A stretch of 13,253 bases of DNA from Marinosulfonomonas sp. (GTDB lineage: Bacteria > Pseudomonadota > Alphaproteobacteria > Rhodobacterales > Rhodobacteraceae): contig JAHRVD010000366.1 of NCBI GenBank assembly GCA_019090845.1, positions 1 to 13,253 of the forward strand, in the 5' to 3' direction. A program made the position numbers and the translations under genes. Of this stretch, positions 7,172 to 13,253 are shown in pieces. Within the stretch, counting starts at the first letter, position 1. Each line of letters begins with the position of its first letter. A model generated the notes under the pieces. The model did not search any database. It was not told the DNA's origin and saw only the letters and a program-made list of their open reading frames with translations.

Positions 7172-8365
7172 TCAATTCTGTTGCTCCACGATCCGGGGGC
7201 CAATTCGGCTGGTAATATTGTGGCGACGACGAATTTTGTTCCTGATGGACAATGTTTTTCTTTTGGCACCAAAATTCCAGCGCCACTGGTCAAGCAGATG
7301 AAATAATCGCCGCAAGACGATGCAGAAATTGCCGCGGCGTGTGTTCTGGGCCGAATATTTGTCACCATCGCCAAATAGCGGTTTCAGCAGATCAGCATCC
7401 CCATTTTTAAAAAGCATCTCAAGCGTTAGTCTTTCAGCCCGAAGCGATACAACCAAATTTGAGAAACCGGAAAATCGCACGCCATTTGAATTTGTCGGGG
7501 CCAATCCGGTAAACACGAAATTCTTTGCGCGAGCCATTGCGACAAGATCACTGAACAGATCAAGCGCGGCAATTTGTGGGCTGACCAAATCTGATTCTGA
7601 CAGTGTAACCCCATCAGTTTCGGGCACATTGGAAACGCTCAATAGTCTGGTCGAAGGGTGGAAACACGATCTAGCGAAACTTTTGACTTTTTTGCTATCC
7701 GAACAAATCAACAAGTTCCGGCCCGCAAACAAACCTTTGGTGCGCCTGAAAAGGTTTTCATAATCGGTTTGATAATCGGTGTGGCGGATGTGAATGGCGT
7801 CATAGTCAGGTCCAATCGGGATCAGCCTTTTGGCAATGGCGTTTGCCAGATCAGCAGTGAACGCCAAGTCCCGCAAGACACATAAACCCGCAAGCCCGCC
7901 ACCGGCTTGCTCATACACAAGCAACGTCTCTGGGTGATCCGACTGGTGGTCAAAATTGATGTAAGAACCGGAGTCCCTGTCCTTGTATTGGACAACTTCA
8001 TTGTCCCATTCAGCAACGTAAAGCGAGGTGCGTTTGGCAAGGTTTTTGGGTCTGACGGATGTAATTTCATCCAGTTCGTTCCCGATTTCCTCGTTCCAGA
8101 TCAAAACTTCACAACCAAAATCATTCTGAATTTCAAACATGTCATCAATATGCGCACGAAGCCCGGATCGGGACATGTCCAAAACCAAAACCCGATCATA
8201 AGCCGATGCATATCGGCGCGATTTTTCCAGTTGGACCAAAGCGTCATTCAAACCGCCACGAGGACGCGTCAAAAGATATCGCTTATCGTTCTTAAGATGC
8301 CGCATCGGGTTTGGTTCGTCCTCAAATATCGGTGGTAGCATTTTGACCAGAAAACCGCTGCTCAT
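7172..8365 (-). CDS. Putative fucosyltransferase-like glycosyltransferase (NodZ/O-FucT fold)
   Basis: The 397-residue protein has the outline of GDP-fucose-dependent GT-B transferases. RPRGGLNDAL (34-43) is followed by RRYASAYDRVLVLD (50-63), resembling the N-terminal substrate loop. IHIRHTDY (191-198) carries the His-x-Arg motif whose Arg binds the GDP phosphates in NodZ and O-fucosyltransferases. LLICSDS (218-224) and the final ALDLFSDLVAMARAKNFVFTG stretch, here described by its two ends, match the C-terminal donor half. Overall similarity is remote. A basic tail (about 345-397) is unassigned. No signal peptide is evident; the start could be Met1, Met9 or Met21. It converges on the epimerase gene, whose GDP-L-galactose product resembles GDP-fucose; I infer but cannot show that this is its donor. 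Base composition looks as AT-rich as the operon. Confidence 0.72.
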   Translation of the reverse strand: MSSGFLVKMLPPIFEDEPNPMRHLKNDKRYLLTRPRGGLNDALVQLEKSRRYASAYDRVLVLDMSRSGLRAHIDDMFEIQNDFGCEVLIWNEEIGNELDEITSVRPKNLAKRTSLYVAEWDNEVVQYKDRDSGSYINFDHQSDHPETLLVYEQAGGGLAGLCVLRDLAFTADLANAIAKRLIPIGPDYDAIHIRHTDYQTDYENLFRRTKGLFAGRNLLICSDSKKVKSFARSCFHPSTRLLSVSNVPETDGVTLSESDLVSPQIAALDLFSDLVAMARAKNFVFTGLAPTNSNGVRFSGFSNLVVSLRAERLTLEMLFKNGDADLLKPLFGDGDKYSAQNTRRGNFCIVLRRLFHLLDQWRWNFGAKRKTLSIRNKIRRRHNITSRIGPRIVEQQN

Positions 8366-8392
8366 GAAATGGAAATCTCGGCTATGACCGAG

Positions 8393-8423
8393 TTGCGGCC
8401 AAACCAGATGTTTGCGAGATAAT
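8393..8423 (+). promoter_or_regulatory. Candidate promoter of the ankyrin/cytochrome c gene
   Basis: GATAAT (8418-8423) matches five of six -10 bases. The best -35, TTGCGG (8393-8398), is poor and the spacer is 19 bases. The start codon at 8467 lies about 43 bases downstream. Found by eye in the divergent spacer. Confidence 0.3.
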
Positions 8424-8436
8424 CGTGTATACGCGC

Positions 8437-8446
8437 GGTAATTACC
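8437..8446. promoter_or_regulatory. Palindrome GGTAATTACC in the leader of the ankyrin/cytochrome c gene
   Basis: A perfect 10-base palindrome lies 20 bases before the start codon and just downstream of the candidate -10, with a second small palindrome, GTATAC, at 8427-8432. The spot suits an operator. A separate 5-bp hairpin (CTCGG/CCGAG, 8377-8392) sits nearer the divergent minus-strand gene. No regulator is recognisable in the window. Confidence 0.25.
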
Positions 8447-8466
8447 AATTACTGGGAGTAAGGAAT

Positions 8467-9315
8467 ATGTTTTGTAATCGCCTATTGCACTTTTCCGTCG
8501 TGATACTTGCGGTTTGGGTTTCGGCTGAAAATGCCAATGCCGAGACGATCCATTTGATGGCCCGCAAAGGCGACGTTGCAGCGGTAATGGCTGAGATCGA
8601 CAAAGGCGTAGATGTTAATCTGCCCAGCACCAGACATACGTCCGAGGCCGGTGCCTCACCGCTATTTATTGCGGCAAGGTTCGGAAAAGCCGATGTGGTT
8701 GTCGCGCTGATAGGCGCCGGAGCGGATATCCATAAATTCTTGAAAGAACCCCATGGGGGTACCCATGGCACGCCGCTGCACGCAGCATCCCGCTTTGGTT
8801 CGGTTGAGGTGGTTGAAGTGTTGCTAGAGGCAGGAGCCGATCCAAACGTGGATGGGCCAGTAGTTGGGACCCCTCTACATTTGGCACTATGGCATGGCCA
8901 CTTGGAAATTGCACAAACCTTGATTGCTGCCGGAGCCACAGAACGCGTCGTGCAAGCACCCATATCCTCTATGCTGGCTGGCGCCAGTCTGGAACTGGGC
9001 AAGGAGGCCATAACAGGGTGTGGAGCCTGCCACAGCTTGGTTGCGGACCGAAACGATCCTGATATTGGTCCGACGCTCTGGGGCATCGTCGGTCGACCAA
9101 TCGCTTCGGTCGAAGGATTTGAATATTCATCGAGTATGGCGGCTGAAAATGGAAGTTGGGACTATAAAACCCTGAACAGTTTTATCGCTGCGCCGAAGCT
9201 ATATATGCCCGGATCTCACATGCGCGCGGTCGGCGAGATTGACGACGTTACGCGCAGAGCCGCAGCAATAGCGTATCTGCGGACACTTGCAGATAATCCG
9301 CTGCCGCTTCCTTGA
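8467..9315 (+). CDS. Exported ankyrin-repeat / cytochrome c fusion protein
   Basis: From the ATG at 8467 (TAAGGA just upstream) the protein is 282 residues. Residues 1-25 are a Sec signal peptide ending near ANA-E. Residues about 26-165 form four ankyrin-type repeats, with SPLFIAARFGKADVV, TPLHAASRFGSVEVVEVLL and TPLHLALWHGHLEIAQTLI as the clear cores. A class I cytochrome c domain follows: CGACH (185-189) attaches the heme, GPTLWGIVGR matches the helix after it, and Met247 in YMPGSHM is the likely axial ligand. It should be a periplasmic, soluble electron carrier with a protein-binding arm. An earlier GTG at 8425 would add 14 residues ahead of the signal peptide and lacks a ribosome site. 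The redox partner is unknown; it has no operon neighbours. Confidence 0.93.
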   Translation: MFCNRLLHFSVVILAVWVSAENANAETIHLMARKGDVAAVMAEIDKGVDVNLPSTRHTSEAGASPLFIAARFGKADVVVALIGAGADIHKFLKEPHGGTHGTPLHAASRFGSVEVVEVLLEAGADPNVDGPVVGTPLHLALWHGHLEIAQTLIAAGATERVVQAPISSMLAGASLELGKEAITGCGACHSLVADRNDPDIGPTLWGIVGRPIASVEGFEYSSSMAAENGSWDYKTLNSFIAAPKLYMPGSHMRAVGEIDDVTRRAAAIAYLRTLADNPLPLP

Positions 9316-9350
9316 GTATTTGTTTGGGCATATCCCGAAAATATTTCCAG

Positions 9351-9374
9351 GACCGCTTCGGGCTAAAAGCGGTC
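9351..9374. terminator. Strong hairpin between convergent genes
   Basis: GACCGCTT (9351-9358) and AAGCGGTC (9367-9374) form a perfect 8-bp stem with an 8-base loop. It lies between the cytochrome fusion (ends 9315) and the convergent DUF6868 gene (ends 9407). Read on the minus strand the stem is followed, after about eight bases, by a TATTTT stretch, so it fits best as terminator of the DUF6868 gene and may act both ways. Confidence 0.5.
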
Positions 9375-9406
9375 ATTGGCTCGGATCGCTCGTCACAGCC
9401 AATATA

Positions 9407-9646
9407 TCACATCAGCTTGAGCGCAATATAGGGGGCAAAGGCGAACACCACCGCCATAATTTTGTAGTTCCCCGCCCAACTGAAATAGGCCAGTTTCAGG
9501 TCTTTTTCATCTATCCCAAACATACGTTGATGAATGCCAATCATCCACGATTGCAATCCCAACATAGCCACCGTGGCAAACGCCAGGTAGGCGATGTTTA
9601 TCACAGCCATCCAGCCAAAGAATGTGGTAAGAGTTTCAACGGTCAT
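9407..9646 (-). CDS. DUF6868-family small membrane protein
   Basis: A 79-residue protein with two hydrophobic segments (about residues 10-30 and 60-77) joined by a polar loop with WMIGIHQRMFGIDEKD (34-49). Layout and motifs (ETLTTFFGW at the start, a Y-K pair before the second helix, a P-Y-I-A-L ending) match the DUF6868 family of marine bacteria, whose function is unknown. The start is well fixed: AGGAG at 9654-9658 lies seven bases upstream of the ATG at 9646. The frame is open a further 29 codons upstream, but that would run through the ribosome site. It probably sits in the inner membrane. It is a lone gene, convergent with the cytochrome fusion. Confidence 0.82.
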   Translation of the reverse strand: MTVETLTTFFGWMAVINIAYLAFATVAMLGLQSWMIGIHQRMFGIDEKDLKLAYFSWAGNYKIMAVVFAFAPYIALKLM

Positions 9647-10034
9647 ACTGGTTCTCCTAATTTTTGCCGACATACCCCAAGTAGAATGCCAAGGCGGGAA
9701 AATTGCCCCTGCATGGCATTTCTGACAAGTCATTTATTTAGAGCGCAACGGACGTCCGCCTGCCGCCTAGTGTCGAATGCGCCGCTTGGATTTGGGGTGC
9801 GAACGGCCCATACTGGTCATTGACCAACTCATTTGGCGCTGCGGCGCAGCTTTGGAATTGCGGACATTCAACCCCGATGCAGAATCTTAAACACATGAGG
9901 TCTGCAATGCCGACAAAGCGGCCATCAAACTTCGCGACCATTCGATGAGCCGTCCAGGCAAGGGTCTTCAAACGATAGTCTTGTAGGACCGGATGATTTC
10001 GTGTTCAAGTTTGGGATCAAGTGGGAGAAATGAA
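9647..10034. other. 388-base divergent spacer without a convincing gene
   Basis: The stretch between the DUF6868 and DUF4345 genes holds only unconvincing reading frames (a 77-codon frame on the minus strand, 9738-9971, has no ribosome site or family resemblance). It contains a 13-base palindrome (9814-9826), a small GCTGC-GGC-GCAGC hairpin (9838-9850) and a GCGGACATTC stretch of a kind I recall from roseobacter intergenic regions. It may be decayed or repeat-derived DNA carrying two divergent promoters. Confidence 0.5.
9814..9826. repeat. 13-base palindrome TGGTCATTGACCA
   Basis: Two perfect 6-base arms, TGGTCA and TGACCA, flank a single central T. It is in the middle of the divergent spacer, 168 bases from the DUF6868 start and 209 bases from the DUF4345 start, which is far for a simple operator. 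It could be a regulator site or part of a repeated element. Confidence 0.35.
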
Positions 10035-10436
10035 GTGGCAGTTTTTCAAGTTATCGTGCTGGTTGCATCGGGGGCTTTGCTTACCTTTGCGGGATCCATG
10101 AGGTTCATCAAACCGAAGGGTTCTTTATGCCTAGATACTTACTTGGCCGACTCAACAAACGATTTGCAAAATGACCAGGACTTGGCCAGTGAAATGCGCG
10201 GTGCGGGGGCGATCACCGCGGTTTTCGGAGTGATCATCTTACTCGGTATTATTCTTCCGGATTTTCGATTGACGTCATTCGTATGCGCAACTGTGTTTTA
10301 TCTCGGATATGCATTTGGACGGGGTTTTAGCTGGATCAAAGATGGTAAGCCAACCAGCCGGACAAGATTGGGATTTGGCATGGAAACGGTCCTTGGCGCT
10401 CTCAGCGGCATTTGCCTCGTCAACATTCTCAGTTAA
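10035..10436 (+). CDS. DUF4345-family membrane protein
   Basis: From the GTG at 10035 the product is 133 residues with four hydrophobic segments (about 5-23, 57-75, 80-97, 114-131). The E-M-R-G motif before the second helix and the overall four-helix plan match DUF4345, a small inner-membrane family of unknown function. The GTG start is chosen because GGGAGA lies six bases upstream (10023-10028) and the hydrophobic helix begins right after it. An ATG at 9993 would add 14 residues and lacks a ribosome site, while the ATG at 10030 is out of frame. The gene stands alone between long spacers. Confidence 0.82.
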   Translation: MAVFQVIVLVASGALLTFAGSMRFIKPKGSLCLDTYLADSTNDLQNDQDLASEMRGAGAITAVFGVIILLGIILPDFRLTSFVCATVFYLGYAFGRGFSWIKDGKPTSRTRLGFGMETVLGALSGICLVNILS

Positions 10437-10639
10437 CTGGATTATCTTACGCTCTGCATAGAGGTTTTTGCCGTTGAAATTTCAATCGTCCGCTTTGGGC
10501 TCGAAGTTGCCATTCGCTGCGGGTTGCACCAAGGTCTGCAGAGCGGGACTTAGTGAGCTTTCGTTGCGGTTGCACCAATGTCTGCCTTGTCGATCAGCCG
10601 GTTAAAAATTGAGCGTGCATGATAAGCCAGCGGTCGCGA
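10437..10639. other. 203-base spacer between convergent genes
   Basis: No gene is seen between the ends of the DUF4345 and YjeF-like genes. It contains a perfect 12-base palindrome, TTGAAATTTCAA (10474-10485), and the direct repeat at 10515-10585. There is no clear stem followed by a T-run, so I cannot place a terminator. Confidence 0.5.
10515..10585. repeat. Imperfect direct repeat of about 25 bases, two copies
   Basis: The copies are 10515-10539 (CGCTGCGGGTTGCACCAAGG and five more bases) and 10562-10585. They differ by two substitutions and one missing G, and their starts are 47 bases apart. The shared core is GGTTGCACCAA. It is noncoding and lies between convergent genes, so it looks like part of an intergenic repeat family rather than an operator array. 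Confidence 0.6.
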
Positions 10640-11353
10640 TCAATATTCAGCCATGTCTAGCGGGACGACCTCGCCGCAGTGCTGTCCGCAGACACAGCGC
10701 CGATATGCGGGGCAGTCACCGAATACGCTGATCGTCAGATCGTATCGGTCTGCGACCATGTTTGTGATATAGCCATCTTCAATGATTTCCGCTTCAGAAT
10801 AATCGATAAACTCACCGGTTCCTGCGTCATAGCCGGACGGCAAGTCGAGCGCGACAAGCGTGTAGTTGTCGCTATATCCGTTCGTCCATCCAAGGATTTC
10901 GCGCCAATACATACCTATGGGTCTGGTGAGTTCACGGCCAAACACCGCATCAATGACGATATCGCGTTCGTCAAAGCATTCGTTCATGACGTTCATCGCA
11001 TTTAGTTCGCCGCCATGGGGGATTTCGGGGAAGGAGCGATGGATCGCGGGGCCTATTTTACGTAGGGCTTTCGGGTAGCGTTCGTCGATCCGATCATGCT
11101 GGTCGCAATAGAACAGTTGGACAATATGTTGCCGTTCAACCAGATGTTTGGCAGCGAAGGCGCCAAGCGTGCCGACAAAGCCGGGGCCGCAGAACACTGT
11201 AAAAGTACAGCCTTCCAAAGATCGTCTCTCCGCGATCAACTCAACAATGCGGCGCCCTGCACGGTTCATTAGCTCCAAACCTTCAGTACGCCCGTTGGTA
11301 TCAATAGCAGCGCTTTCCAGCACTTTAGCCCCGATTTCGGAGAGAATTTCCAT
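10640..11353 (-). CDS. YjeF N-terminal domain protein (NAD(P)HX-epimerase-like) with degenerate loop
   Basis: The 237-residue protein has the YjeF-N fold: GLELMNRAG (25-33), CGPG (55-58), VIDAVFGRELTRPIG (133-147) and ALDLPSGYDAGTG (168-180). NnrE epimerases of this fold interconvert damaged hydrated NAD(P)H forms. Here the normally conserved nucleotide loop NNGGDG reads FVGTLG (59-64), losing both Asn and the Asp, although Asp135 and Asp170 remain. There is no C-terminal YjeF-C dehydratase domain. The tail has Cys214, Cys220, Cys222 and Cys226, which could bind a metal. True epimerase activity is doubtful; a scaffold or other ligand role, as for some eukaryotic YjeF-N proteins, is possible. 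Start 11353 is chosen because it matches the family N-terminus and follows AAGGA; the frame extends to 11416. Confidence 0.8.
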   Translation of the reverse strand: MEILSEIGAKVLESAAIDTNGRTEGLELMNRAGRRIVELIAERRSLEGCTFTVFCGPGFVGTLGAFAAKHLVERQHIVQLFYCDQHDRIDERYPKALRKIGPAIHRSFPEIPHGGELNAMNVMNECFDERDIVIDAVFGRELTRPIGMYWREILGWTNGYSDNYTLVALDLPSGYDAGTGEFIDYSEAEIIEDGYITNMVADRYDLTISVFGDCPAYRRCVCGQHCGEVVPLDMAEY

Positions 11354-11563
11354 TGTTGTTTTGATCCTTGTTGCGGCATTAAATCGTAACTGTTCGGCGG
11401 AAGAGGCTTCGCGCACTATCTCACTTGATCAACATAACCGGACATTCGTACAAGGTGCAGCATAAGTCACAATGGGGCGTTGCGGGCTGCGAACGCAGCA
11501 TTCGGTGACCGGTGGTCTCGAAGTCCGGTTTGGGCCGTTATCTGCCAAGAATTGCCAAATAAT
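11354..11563. other. Spacer between the YjeF-like gene and tRNA-Thr
   Basis: Noncoding 210-base stretch upstream of the YjeF-like gene and downstream of the tRNA. It should contain the YjeF-like promoter, but I find no good pair of promoter boxes. GCTGCG (11486-11491) and CGCAGC (11494-11499) form a tight 6-bp inverted repeat. Confidence 0.45.
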
Positions 11564-11639
11564 TGGTGCCGCATGAGGGACTTGAACCCCCGACCCATCA
11601 CTTACGAAGCGATTGCTCTACCAGCTGAGCTAATGCGGC
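11564..11639 (-). tRNA. tRNA-Thr, anticodon CGT
   Basis: Read on the minus strand, the cloverleaf is complete: acceptor GCCGCAT/ATGCGGC, D arm with GCTCAGCTGGTAGAGC, anticodon stem ATCGC/GTGAT around loop TTCGTAA, and a T arm GGGGG-TTCAAGT-CCCTC with one G-T pair. The anticodon CGT (plus-strand 11604-11606) reads ACG, so the tRNA carries threonine. The discriminator is A, followed by an encoded CCA (11564-11566 on the opposite strand). It follows the HemY-type gene by 42 bases on the same strand. Confidence 0.97.
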
Positions 11640-11656
11640 ACTTGGGCGGCTATTAG

Positions 11657-11674
11657 CACCCCGCAACTAGGGTG
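11657..11674 (-). terminator. Small hairpin after the HemY-type gene
   Basis: CACCC (11657-11661) and GGGTG (11670-11674) form a 5-bp stem with an 8-base loop between the HemY-type stop and the tRNA. On the minus strand it is followed by TAATAG rather than a T-run, so it is a weak terminator or a processing site. Confidence 0.3.
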
Positions 11675-11681
11675 TGTAGCC

Positions 11682-13145
11682 TTAATCTTTGTCCCCCGGA
11701 TCATCAGGCATGTGAACAACACCCTCTGGGGTGTTTTCGGGTTCAACCTCATCGGCAACTTCCGTTTCGGGCAGCCCAACAATAAGCGGCAGCATTTCGC
11801 TCGAGGCCGGCATTGCCACCTCGCCTTCGACAGGAATTTTCCAGGACATCGTGTCAAAGCCGTTGCAGTTGTTACAAACCGGGCCCCACGCGCTGTGAAC
11901 TGTCTGGCAGTTTTCGCACACCCACTGCGGGCCGCGTGACGCTGTGACAGCGCGGGTCAGCCAGCCGCGCACGACATCATCCTTGCTGCCTTCGCCACGT
12001 TCAATCGCCGCCATGATCGTCAGCGATCTTGCGGTTGGGTCGGTTTCAACCAACTCGCCGATGGATAGTCTGGCCGCTTCGTAATCCTTGGCGGCAATAT
12101 ACAGTTCTGCCATCAGCATTCGTGCCTCGGGATGGTCTGGGTCGTTTTTGACCAGACCCTGAAACCGCTTGATGCGGGCGTTGGCTTCTTCCTCGGGCAT
12201 GATGCTGGCAAAGGCCGATGCAAGGTCTGGGTGGGGCCGGACTTCCCACGCGGTTTTCAGCACCCTGCTCGCAAATCGCGAACGGCCGTCGGTGATATAG
12301 GCCTGCGCCGCCATCACTGCCGCCGGGATCAGATCGGGCGACAAACGGTTGGCTTCGATTGCCTCCTGGCGTGCTTCAATCGTGCTGCCGTTGCGAAAAA
12401 CCTCGCGGGCCTGGGATAGGGCCAGAACCGCGTCGCGGCGTTTGTGAACATCGCGCGGCAGGGCACCGTGGCGCTGTTTTAGCGCCAGCGTTTCGCGCGC
12501 ACCTTTCCAGTCCTCTTGCTCAGCCTGAAGCCGCAACAGGACATCCCCGGTTTCCGTGTGGCGTGGTTTTAGCGCAAAAGCTCGCTCGGCCAGTTTCATC
12601 GCAACTTCGGTTTCACCGTCTTCCAGTTTTTGCTTCATAATACCGCGCACACCGACAAAACGGGTGCGGTCGTCTTCCAGAAGGCGCTTGTAAACTTCGG
12701 TGGCTTTTCTGCGGTCACCGGTCATCTCGGCCGCCTGAGCGGTAATCAAATTGGTCAGTTCAGGCCTGCCCAGATATTTTTCGGCCTTAGCCGCCTTTGA
12801 CATCGCAACACGCCCCTCGCCCGACGCAAGTGCTGTCATCCCTTCTGACAAAGCCTCAAACCCGCGCCGTTCGCGATTGCGGTTGAAATAGCGCGACAGG
12901 GCGGTTTCATCGCCGTTCAGAAAGCGGACAATGGCCCCCAGAAAGCTCAGGATTTTCAGAACCAGCCAAAAGGCAACGAGCAAAACAATGACCGCGACAA
13001 CGCCCTGAAGCGGTCCCAGATTGAACTCGGTGTTGGCTATGGCGATACGCAGACCACCGCCGCTTTCAGCCAGATAACCCGCACCCAAGGTCAGCAGGGC
13101 AACAGCCGTGATGAAAAAGATAATTTTGAATAACGACCAGATCAT
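11682..13145 (-). CDS. hemY: HemY-type inner-membrane TPR protein with C-terminal zinc ribbon
   Basis: The 487-residue protein has two N-terminal membrane helices (about 3-25 and 47-69), as in the HemY N-terminal domain. A long helical region of tetratricopeptide-like repeats (about 90-390) follows, then a Cys4 ribbon: C410/C413 in WVCENC and C424/C427 in PVCNNC. The tail is acidic. This is the alphaproteobacterial form of the gene at the end of heme-synthesis operons; it is unrelated to the Bacillus protoporphyrinogen oxidase also called HemY. Its role is thought to be organisation of heme-synthesis enzymes or porphyrin handling at the membrane. The start at 13145 has AGGTGG upstream and lies nine bases after the stop of the previous gene, so both are one operon. 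Family call is secure. Confidence 0.94.
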   Translation of the reverse strand: MIWSLFKIIFFITAVALLTLGAGYLAESGGGLRIAIANTEFNLGPLQGVVAVIVLLVAFWLVLKILSFLGAIVRFLNGDETALSRYFNRNRERRGFEALSEGMTALASGEGRVAMSKAAKAEKYLGRPELTNLITAQAAEMTGDRRKATEVYKRLLEDDRTRFVGVRGIMKQKLEDGETEVAMKLAERAFALKPRHTETGDVLLRLQAEQEDWKGARETLALKQRHGALPRDVHKRRDAVLALSQAREVFRNGSTIEARQEAIEANRLSPDLIPAAVMAAQAYITDGRSRFASRVLKTAWEVRPHPDLASAFASIMPEEEANARIKRFQGLVKNDPDHPEARMLMAELYIAAKDYEAARLSIGELVETDPTARSLTIMAAIERGEGSKDDVVRGWLTRAVTASRGPQWVCENCQTVHSAWGPVCNNCNGFDTMSWKIPVEGEVAMPASSEMLPLIVGLPETEVADEVEPENTPEGVVHMPDDPGDKD

Positions 13146-13154
13146 TTACGCCAC

Positions 13155-13253
13155 CTACTCATTCACTAAACCGGCCAGAACTTTGGCCGCACCGACCGCC
13201 GCCTGACGGGCACGCGCGGTTTTGATCCACCCCGCCATTTCGCTTTTTGCAGC
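13155..13253 (-). CDS. C-terminal end of a mitofilin-like (COG4223-type) protein
   Basis: Only the last 32 codons and the TAG at 13155 are inside the window; the gene continues past the right edge. The segment is an Ala-rich helix ending in VLAGLVNE, with a Trp in GWIKTARARQAA, as in the C-terminus of the mitofilin-like inner-membrane protein that precedes hemY in Rhodobacterales. Nine bases separate it from the next start. The call leans on gene order, because so little sequence is visible. Confidence 0.65.
   Translation of the reverse strand, partial: AAKSEMAGWIKTARARQAAVGAAKVLAGLVNE

Noticed and set aside
9647..9733. N-terminal extension of the DUF6868 frame containing CQKCH, which looks like a heme c motif
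   Set aside because: The extension runs through a strong AGGAG ribosome site that serves the ATG at 9646. It has no signal peptide or cytochrome fold, so the motif is chance.
9738..9971. 77-codon minus-strand frame in the divergent spacer
   Set aside because: No ribosome site, no recognisable family and a composition unlike the real genes; best seen as noncoding.
11564..11639. tRNA-Thr as an integration site for a genomic island to its left
   Set aside because: I looked for a second copy of the tRNA 3' end and for an integrase and found neither in the window.
1..13253. CRISPR arrays, insertion sequences, phage genes, toxin-antitoxin pairs
   Set aside because: No regularly spaced repeats, transposase, integrase or toxin-like small gene pair is visible on either strand.

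Overview
The window looks like a piece of an alphaproteobacterial chromosome, most likely a Roseobacter-group member of the Rhodobacterales. This rests on the alphaproteobacterial HemY-type protein with a C-terminal Cys4 ribbon, following the tail of a mitofilin-like protein, on small DUF6868 and DUF4345 membrane proteins, and on general codon and base use. No mobile-element gene, CRISPR array or rRNA is visible. There is one tRNA, tRNA-Thr(CGT).

Left part (1-1498): the start of a GNHE-type metallophosphoesterase runs off the left edge on the minus strand. It is divergent from a luciferase-like flavin-dependent oxidoreductase (500-1498).

Centre (1718-8365): this is the most interesting region. 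Six plus-strand genes are packed with gaps or overlaps of 9 nt or less and look like one operon. In order they are a PqqD-like peptide-binding (RRE) protein, an HPr-kinase-like P-loop protein, two family-2 glycosyltransferases, a nucleotidyltransferase-family protein with an unassigned C-terminal region, and a GDP-mannose 3,5-epimerase with the plant-enzyme active-site signature. A seventh gene, convergent on the minus strand (7172-8365), resembles GDP-fucose-type fucosyltransferases (NodZ/O-FucT fold). The epimerase would make GDP-L-galactose or GDP-L-gulose. GDP-L-galactose is the 6-hydroxy analogue of GDP-L-fucose, so a fucosyltransferase-like enzyme next door is a plausible user. I infer an uncharacterised system that couples peptide recognition and a kinase-like enzyme to sugar transfer. 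No separate precursor peptide is visible; the conserved-looking acidic/Trp tail of the PqqD-like protein is one candidate substrate or docking site.

Right-centre (8467-11353): single genes separated by long spacers. They are an exported ankyrin-repeat/cytochrome c fusion, a DUF6868 membrane protein (minus), a DUF4345 membrane protein (plus, GTG start) and a YjeF-N (NADHX-epimerase-like) protein whose nucleotide loop is degenerate and whose tail is Cys-rich (minus). The spacers (9647-10034, 10437-10639, 11354-11563) contain short palindromes and an imperfect direct repeat but no convincing gene.

Right end (11564-13253): tRNA-Thr(CGT), then the HemY-type TPR membrane protein and the C-terminus of the upstream mitofilin-like protein, all on the minus strand. 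This matches the usual core heme-operon neighbourhood of the group.
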